Shown piece by piece: positions 57,700-64,000 of a stretch of DNA of 64,000 nt (positions within the stretch are counted from its first letter, which is position 1; each line of letters opens with the position of its first letter). The stretch is from Gigaspora margarita. Taxonomy: Eukaryota; Glomeromycota; Glomeromycetes; Diversisporales; Gigasporaceae. The stretch is taken from positions 1 to 64,000 of the forward strand of contig WTPW01002454.1 of the NCBI GenBank assembly GCA_009809945.1, written 5' to 3'. Below the pieces are notes generated by a model. That model was given only the letters and a program-made list of their open reading frames with translations, ran no database searches and had not been told where the DNA came from. The position numbers and the translations under genes were made by a program.

Positions 57700-58665
57700 A
57701 TGATGCTGCCTTAGTCTTGTTGCAACTAAATAAACTTGTTTAGAACCTAAAAATATATCAAATCAGCAGTGTTGTTTTTATTTTACTTGAAATTTGGAGA
57801 AAAGATGCTTAAATTTGACTTTTGATCAAAAATCCAAAATTATGCATCTATTTACTAAATTTCAAGCAAAATAAAAATAATTCTGCCAATTTGATGTATT
57901 TCTAGGTGCTGAATAAGTTTATTTAATGCATAAAGCTAGAATTAATTAAAAAAATTTTGTGAATTATAAAATTTTATAGAATTTTATTAATAAATTCCTA
58001 TAAAATCTTATTATTCACAAAATTTTACTAATAAATTCTTACTTTATGCACTAAGTAACTTGTTCAGCACCCAGAAATACATCAAATCAGCAGAATTATT
58101 TTTATTTTCTTGAAATTTAGAGAATAGATGCATAATTATGGTTTTTGAACAAAAAATCCAAAATTATGTATCTATTCTCTAAATTTAAGTAAAATAAAAA
58201 TATTCTGCTGATTTGATATATTTCTAGGTGCTAAACAAGTTTATTTAGCGCATAAAGTAAGAATTAATTAGTAAAATTTTGAAATAATAAAATTTTATAG
58301 AAATTTATTAATAAAATTCTATAAAATCTTATGATTCATATGATTTCACTAAATAATTCTAACTTAATGCACTAAGTAAACTTATTTAGCACCTAAAAAT
58401 ACATTAAATTGGCAGATGGTTTTATTATACTTGAAATTTGAAGAAAAATGCTTAAATTTGACTTTTTTGATCAAAAATCCAAAATTATGCATCTATTCTC
58501 TAAATTTCAATCAAAATAAATTAATTTTGCCAATTTGATTTATTTCTAGGAGCTGAACAAGCTTATTTAGTGCATAAAGTTAGAATTAATTAATGAAAAT
58601 TTTGAATTATAAGTTTTTATCTAGCTTCATGCACTAAGTAAACTTGTAAAAGACTAAAAAATAAC
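57700..58665. repeat. double-dyad satellite array, about three 325-bp units
   Basis: Alternating palindromes: one centred on ATAGAATTTTATTAATAAA (about 57985 and 58310), the other on TTTTGATCAAAAATCCAAAA-type sequence (about 57825, 58150, 58470). Units are bordered by TAAACTTGTTYAGCACC and GTGCATAAAGTTAGAATTAA. It is the same satellite as 22640-24310. From 58670 to 59250 only an inverted AGATGATTTTTTATTAA / TTAATAAAAAATTATCT pair stands out. Confidence 0.8.
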
Positions 58666-59256
58666 TTTGAATCATTGTTAGCAAATTTTTTATTAAGTAA
58701 ATCGATCTTCATTAATAGACAATTTTGTTCATTATTATAAGTTCTAATTACCTCTAAATTTTTATAAAAATCAGATGATTTTTTATTAATTGTTTTATAA
58801 AATACGTTTTTGTACCAAAAGAATCTTTATGATGCAAGTAAGCTTTTTATTAATAAAAAATTATCTGATTTTTATGAAAATTTAGCGGTAAGTGGAGTTT
58901 ATTATGGCAAACAAAATTGTCTTAATAATGAAGGTCGATTTACTTAATAAAAAAGCCACTATTAGCATACTACAATTAGGTTTTATTAAAACTTAAATTT
59001 AAAAATTTTGTTTATTTTATAAGTAAATCAGTAATATAAGAACTCGTACTTTAATTAATCCCATAGCTTTTAATTACAATTTCCTTAAAATTTTATAATT
59101 TTATTTTACAAGACATATTTTCATTAACTATATTTCCAGAATGGAAATCTTTATGCACTAATGAACTTAAAACACAAAATGGGATAAGATAGTTATAGAG
59201 AACTTTAATAAAAAAGTTTTATTAATTTTTTATTTTAATTCTTAAAAAAAAAATAC

Positions 59257-60110
59257 AATGAAATTTTATTTAATCTGCGAAACACTTTTCTGTATTACCA
59301 AAATCCACCTGCTCCTATAACTTGACACTAGCTGCTTATTTTTATGCCTCTTTATTATGCAATATATACTTTAACTTGTTAGGTTTGTTTGCCTGCTTCT
59401 CTTGTTGTTTTGTCAAAAAATAACATGCTTTACTTGCACATGTTCCTATTTTTTTTTTGAATTAAATTTAATGCTTAGTAATTTTGTTATCTATCAAATA
59501 AACTTATTGTTACAATATCAACCACAAAAAAGAACAGAATCTTACTATGACCAACCAACTGTGCTAACCCCAGATCATCAACAGAGTCACACAATAGCTT
59601 GCATTCTTTATTCAAAACCTTTTTTTGCTAGTGCNGTCTTTCTTTACTTTAGAGCTAGAAAATGTCTAAGTGGTAATAAAATATTTATTTTTTTAGTTCT
59701 TTTATGCTGGTTAAAAAGCTATTAACTTGACGATCCATTTTAATTCTTAAAAAAAATACAATGAAATTTCATTTAACCTATGAAACACTCTCCTGTATTA
59801 CCAAAACCCACCTGCTTCTAGAACTCAACACTAGCTGCTTATTTTATACCTCTTCATTGTGCGACATATACTTTAACTCATCATATTTGTTTGCCTGCTT
59901 CTCTTGTTGTTTCATTGAAAATTAACACACTTTTACTTGCACATGTCCATATTTTTTTTTGCATTAATTTTAACGTTTAGTAATTTTGTCATCTATCAAA
60001 TAAACTTATTGTTACAATATCAACTATGAAAAAGAACAGAACCTTAGCTACGACTAACCAACTGTGCTAATTCCAGATCATCAACGGAAGCACGCAATGG
60101 CTTGCAGCAT
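59257..60110. repeat. duplication, 355-bp copies 500 bp apart
   Basis: ACAATGAAATTTTATTTAAT at 59257 and ACAATGAAATTTCATTTAAC at 59757 head two copies. Both run through CTGTATTACCAAAAYCCACC, TGTTTGCCTGCTTCTCTTGT, AAATAAACTTATTGTTACAA and ACCAACTGTGCTAA. One ambiguous base lies near 59635. No coding content. Confidence 0.8.
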
Positions 60111-60689
60111 TTCTTATGCAACTTACTAGATAGTTATATCTTAATATATATGAGAGTAAATCCATATTTTTGTTGCTATTAGGTATGCGACATCTCATGG
60201 TGAACAGGCTATTTTTTTTACCTCGTTGTAAAGAAAAGATAAAAAAATAAGCTATATTTTGTCTAAGAACTGCACAAAAATATTGTTCACAGATTTGTTT
60301 TGCGATTCTAAAAGAAAGTCAATAATGTAACAAGATTGGTACCATTTTGAATAGCCAAATTTGATATATAAAACAACCTTTCACCAGTAAGTAACCAAGT
60401 AACTATAAATATATATGTAAAAAAAAGAAGAAATACTCAAGTACAGGCTCTTTATTGTATATATTAAAAATTGACCAATTATAGCTTGTATTACAAAGGA
60501 CTGTTTGAGGACTGAGGGACCAGACCAGACCATTACTACTATGTAATCAGTCCTGCTAAGGACTGGACCAGACCGGACTGATGCATCCCTATTCTGGCAC
60601 TTTACAAGAACACCAACTCTAACTTCTCTGGCACTTTGTGAAAAAAAAATTTTTCTAGCAAGAATACCAACTCTTACTTTTAAGAAATA

Positions 60690-61020
60690 TTTTTTTATTT
60701 TTAACTTCTCTACTATTTTTCGAAAGTATTTAGAAAAACGAGTGAAATGATTGATGGTAATAATTAAAACAAAAAAAAATAGTGATCTAATATGATAGTT
60801 AAACAAAGAAGCGAAGATAATAGCTAACTGTAGAGTATGCAAAAATAAGTATATAAAGCTAGTTTTTTTATTTTTTTTCTACAAATAGTAAGAGAATTAG
60901 ATGTGACAAAGTGCGAAAGTAGTTAAAATAATATGTAATAATGTAAAAATAATACTATAAAGAATGTATAATAATTAATAAAATATTATATATAATAAAA
61001 TCTATAATATCGATTAAAAA
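60690..61020. other. no gene seen
   Basis: AT-rich sequence between the hAT insertion and the next MITE. Confidence 0.35.
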
Positions 61021-61605
61021 TATAAGGGAGATGGGGTATTGTAGACAGGAGGGGTATTGTGGACAGGTGAGATATCTTATGATCCTGTGATTGGAATTGG
61101 ATAATTTTGGTACTATTCGATTCGTCTCAAAGAGACGAATTGAATGGCATAAAATTTATCCAATTCTGACCACTAGATCACAAGATATTATCATTTATGC
61201 AAAATATAAGTTTATATATATTTTTTTAAATTAGCAAATTTTTTCTATTTTAACCTTTAACAATCTTGGGATCCTGTGATTAGATTTTAATGATTTTGTA
61301 CTTGAAGAATTGTCTCGCTGAGATGATCATTTTGGTAGTAAAATCATCCAAAACGGACCAGTAGATCAAAATTATTCGCTATGTCCACAATACCCCCTCT
61401 CCTCTAAAATTTAGTTTTTATATACTATTTGTGTACTAATTATTTATATCTAAAACTATATAAGATATAAAGATTTATTTGCAGTAATTTATTCTTTATT
61501 AAGCATAGTTCAAATAATAAAAATTGTATAAAAATCTATTTGTTTATTAAAAAGTTTTGCTATTAAGAACCTTAAAGTGTCCATAATACCCATGTCTCCC
61601 TTATA
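61021..61605. mobile_element. MITE, TATAAGGGAGA ends
   Basis: TATAAGGGAGATGGGGTATT at 61021 and, complemented from 61605, TATAAGGGAGACATGGGTAT. Each end is followed by a second GGGGTATTGTGGACA-like copy further in (61050 and 61380). TA target likely. The interior has four copies of the shared module, in both orientations. No transposase. Confidence 0.7.
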
Positions 61606-61679
61606 TTTAATTTAAAAATGTAATAATAAAAAAATATAAAATTTTTATATTAAATTGTGAAAATTTTAAAAATTTCAAA

Positions 61680-61965
61680 ATTTTGTGAAATATTGCGAAA
61701 AATTGCAAAACTTTGCAGATTTATACAATAATATATGAAATATTACCTTTTGCATTCATTTCTGAAGTGGAATAATTAGATAGAGAGTTGTATTTTTTTG
61801 TTCTATTTCGTAATATGTCGCAATATATTTCAAAATCTTTCAAAATAAATGCATACCAAAATCTTTTGAAAAATTGCGTTTTTTTAAAAGATTTTGCATC
61901 AATCGCAATTCTTTTAAAAGATTTCGGCATGCAATTTCTTTTGAAAGATTTAGCCTATTTATTTT
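61680..61965. repeat. TTTTGAAAGATTTTGC low-complexity repeat
   Basis: Units of ATCTTTTGAAAAATTGC and ATTTTGTGAAATATTGCGAA, related to the units at 52330-52500. No gene. Confidence 0.55.
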
Positions 61966-62169
61966 GCTGATGTATAAAAACTTATCTGAACCTGTACCAA
62001 TCATTTATCTACTCTATCTGATGCATATCTACTAATCTTTTGGTTCCAAATTTTCTAAACATCAAGGTCCTACCACAATCTGCTGACTACATAGAACTGC
62101 AACATAAGCACAATAGCTAATATATATACTGTACATAGCTAAAAAAAGAATTGAGCATTATCTTGCAGT

Positions 62170-62745
62170 ATTTGTTTAAGGTATTTGCACTGCCACTGCA
62201 GTCATAGAGCCTAACTGTCCATTAATAAGGTCCTTGCACTGCTACTGCAGCTGTGGAGCCTAACTGTCCACTAATAAGATCCTTGCACTACTATTGTAGC
62301 CATGAAGCCTAACTATTCATCTATAAGGTTCTTGCACTACTACTATAGCTGTTGGAGCCTAAATATTTACTAATAAGGTCCTTGTACTGCTACTGTAGCT
62401 GCAGATCCTAAATTACTATTAATAAGGTTCTTGCACTGCTACTGCAGCTATGGATTCTAAATATTTACTAATAAAATCCTTGCACTGCTACTGCTGTCAT
62501 GGAGCCCAACTTACCACTAATAAGGTCCTTGCCCTGCTACTGCAGCTGCAGAGCCTAACTGCTCACTAATAAAGTTCTTGCACTTTTACTGTAGCCACTA
62601 TTCATTAATAAGGTTCTTGCACTGCCACTATAGCTGCAGAGCCTAGCTGTTTACTAAAAAGGTTGTTGCACTGCCACTGCAAATGTGGTGCTCAAAAATT
62701 GCTACTGATGGTTTTTTTGCTGCTATGCAGCTGTGAATCCAAAAA
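62170..62745. repeat. minisatellite, about ten 56-60-bp units
   Basis: Unit close to AATAAGGTCCTTGCACTGCT then ACTGCAGCTGTGGAGCCTAA and CTGTCCACT. Ten copies are readable and diverge by substitutions. No unit encodes a sustained frame. Confidence 0.85.
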
Positions 62746-64000
62746 ACAGACTACAATATTTACTGTAGCTATGACTAATACTACTAATACTTATAAGTAC
62801 TTAAAATAGAAAGGGTGAGCAGGAGATAGAGCTAGCCTTTACCAAGGTGAGCAATAGCAAAACCAATAATAACTTCTTCAATTCTGAACATCAAACCCTT
62901 ATAAATCTCATTTCTTAAAATCCACATGCCTATAGCCACCAATCCATACACTTACTCTACTTCAATTTATCCTATTTACCAATATTCATACAATATTACA
63001 ACAAAAACAACTCTACCCTTAGACAAAAAGCCTCAACCAAAGCACTAAACAAAATATAAAAGACAAAATCTATATGATCTACAATAAATTAGTAATCTCG
63101 CAATAATGACTGCTCTGATACTTTGTTGACGAGCTTATTATTTCAAATAAGCATTAATTTTATATAAGCTACAAATCAGATTAACCTCATAATAATATCT
63201 CTAGCATGACTATCATCAATGCATAGAGCTATTTACAAACTATTTTGGGCTAAAAAAGGTCATGAATTTGAAAATGTTTTGTATAATGGTCTCAAGTTCA
63301 AGAATAAGTACAAGAATAATCACAAATACAAAAACAAGTACAAGGACATGACAAATGCTCCACAATAGATAAAAAATAAGATTAATTTATTTATTTATTT
63401 TTTAAATTATGTTTATTTTTTTTTAATTCATTTTTATTTTTAAATTATTTTATTTTACTGAACCTGAACATGTTATGAACTTTTGAGCTGAACATGAACT
63501 GAACCCAGACTTGATTTAAAAGTTCAATACCGAACTCAGACTAAACTGGATTTTTAAAATTAAGTCTAGTTCAGGTTCAGTTCAAATTCAGACTGAACTC
63601 AAACTCAACCCAATATTTGGTTTGGCTCAGTTTTTAGAAATACTACATCGAGGTAACTGCTTGAAAACTCCCTAATACTAATACTAAATAAATACTAATA
63701 ATTAATAAATAATTTTTGAAATAAATAAATAAATAACCTTTATACTTATCATTATATTGATATAGATAAATAAATCTAAATAAAATTATAAGTATTATTG
63801 ACCTTTAAATAGTATAAAAAAATTTTCTCAAGTAAAAAATAAAACAAAAATGTCAATTTATTAAGTAATCTACATACTGAAAAACAGTTTTTCTTAATTT
63901 TCATCATTACATTTATAATGTACCAGCCCTTTGCACATGCATTTTGGTGAAAGCTCTACCTCTGATGCACCTAATAGATCATTTTTTGAGTTAATAAGTA
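62746..64000. other. no gene seen
   Basis: AT-rich, with AACCTGAAC / CTGAACC repeats at 63450-63610 (possible hAT subterminal sequence) and AAATAAATAAAT runs near 63720-63735. Confidence 0.4.

Larger units (their letters stand above)
53427..60591 (+). mobile_element. hAT element (7.2 kb) with both ends and perfect TSD
   Basis: The ends read TAGGGTTGCATCAGTCCTGC at 53427 and, complemented from 60591, TAGGGATGCATCAGTCCGGT. They are flanked by the perfect 8-bp duplication TTCTGGCA (53419-53426 and 60592-60599), as hAT transposases make. Subterminal regions are crowded with GGACTGGTCC-type motifs, including a 45-base palindrome with 22-bp arms at 53495-53539, likely transposase binding sites. 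Inside are a broken transposase gene (55553-57507), a MITE, two minisatellites, a satellite array and a tandem duplication. The ends look intact enough to be moved by a transposase supplied elsewhere. Confidence 0.85.
50906..63645. mobile_element. possible older hAT element enclosing the inner hAT
   Basis: TAGTGTTCTGAAGTTGGGTT at 50906 and, complemented from 63645, TAGTATTTCTAAAAACTGAG then CCAAACC. Both ends are followed by dense AACCTGAAC / GTTCAGGTT subterminal repeats (50910-51135 and 63450-63610). Flanks TGTCAAGG and CATCGAGG agree at only five of eight bases. This is suggestive, not shown. Confidence 0.35.

Noticed and set aside
1-64000. CRISPR arrays, operons or prokaryotic promoters
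   Set aside because: No spaced identical repeats of that kind; introns, SINE and poly(A) features show eukaryotic nuclear DNA.

Overview
This is a very A+T-rich eukaryotic nuclear contig with short GT-AG introns, few genes and dense layers of transposable elements. The three best host loci are a TKL-type protein kinase, a Sel1-repeat protein and a PP2C-type phosphatase. Kinase and Sel1 families are hugely expanded in arbuscular mycorrhizal fungi, and together with hAT, pogo and Ty3-like fossils and many MITEs this points to Glomeromycotina, most likely Rhizophagus. That is inference from sequence style, not from a database match. The contig has two runs of N (12554-13235 and 46930-47112) and one ambiguous base near 59635.

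Layout. 1-5 kb: a small secreted cysteine peptide gene (1032-1250), a 20-bp repeat array and an 817-bp MITE with perfect 8-bp target duplications (4139-4955). 5.2-8.8 kb: a broken Ty3-like LTR retroelement carrying a mariner-type MITE. 8.8-15.3 kb: a 372-bp tandem duplication, then a broken pogo-like transposase split by a 3.8-kb Mutator-like element with long terminal inverted repeats (10730-14521); that element itself holds a MITE, two strong palindromes and a gap. 15.3-18.6 kb: minisatellites and three MITEs. 18.8-21.7 kb: a broken hAT transposase on the minus strand. 22.2-25.5 kb: a satellite unit with double dyad symmetry, hit by two nested MITEs. 25.5-26.5 kb: a Rhizophagus-style hypothetical gene with only two in-frame stops. 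27-34 kb: TTAA-flanked and 8-bp-TSD MITEs, a 500-bp foldback element and a 774-bp tRNA-headed SINE with a poly(A) tail and perfect TSD (33221-33994).

35.5-48 kb is the host-gene island, all genes on the minus strand: a nine-exon PP2C phosphatase (35481-38005, a MITE sits in intron 3), a TKL kinase (42868-44166, first exon not found) and a Sel1-repeat gene (45211-48031, at least 22 repeats, interrupted by a gap and a frameshift). Between them lies a foldback element whose arms are arrays of a TGTCGG motif (39686-40364). The phosphatase and kinase would act in protein phosphorylation signalling and the Sel1 protein as a scaffold; nothing in the sequence shows that they work together.

49.7-64 kb is again a repeat nest. 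Its core is a complete-ended 7.2-kb hAT element (53427-60591) with matching ends and a perfect 8-bp TSD, whose transposase is dead through C-to-T type stops. It may itself sit inside an older 12.7-kb hAT. A ten-copy minisatellite follows at 62170-62745.

No new defence or biosynthetic system is visible. The least explained signals are a sequence module of 50 bp or more shared by three TIR elements with unrelated ends, telomere-like tracts placed inside several unrelated MITE families, the TGTCGG foldback element and the double-dyad satellite.
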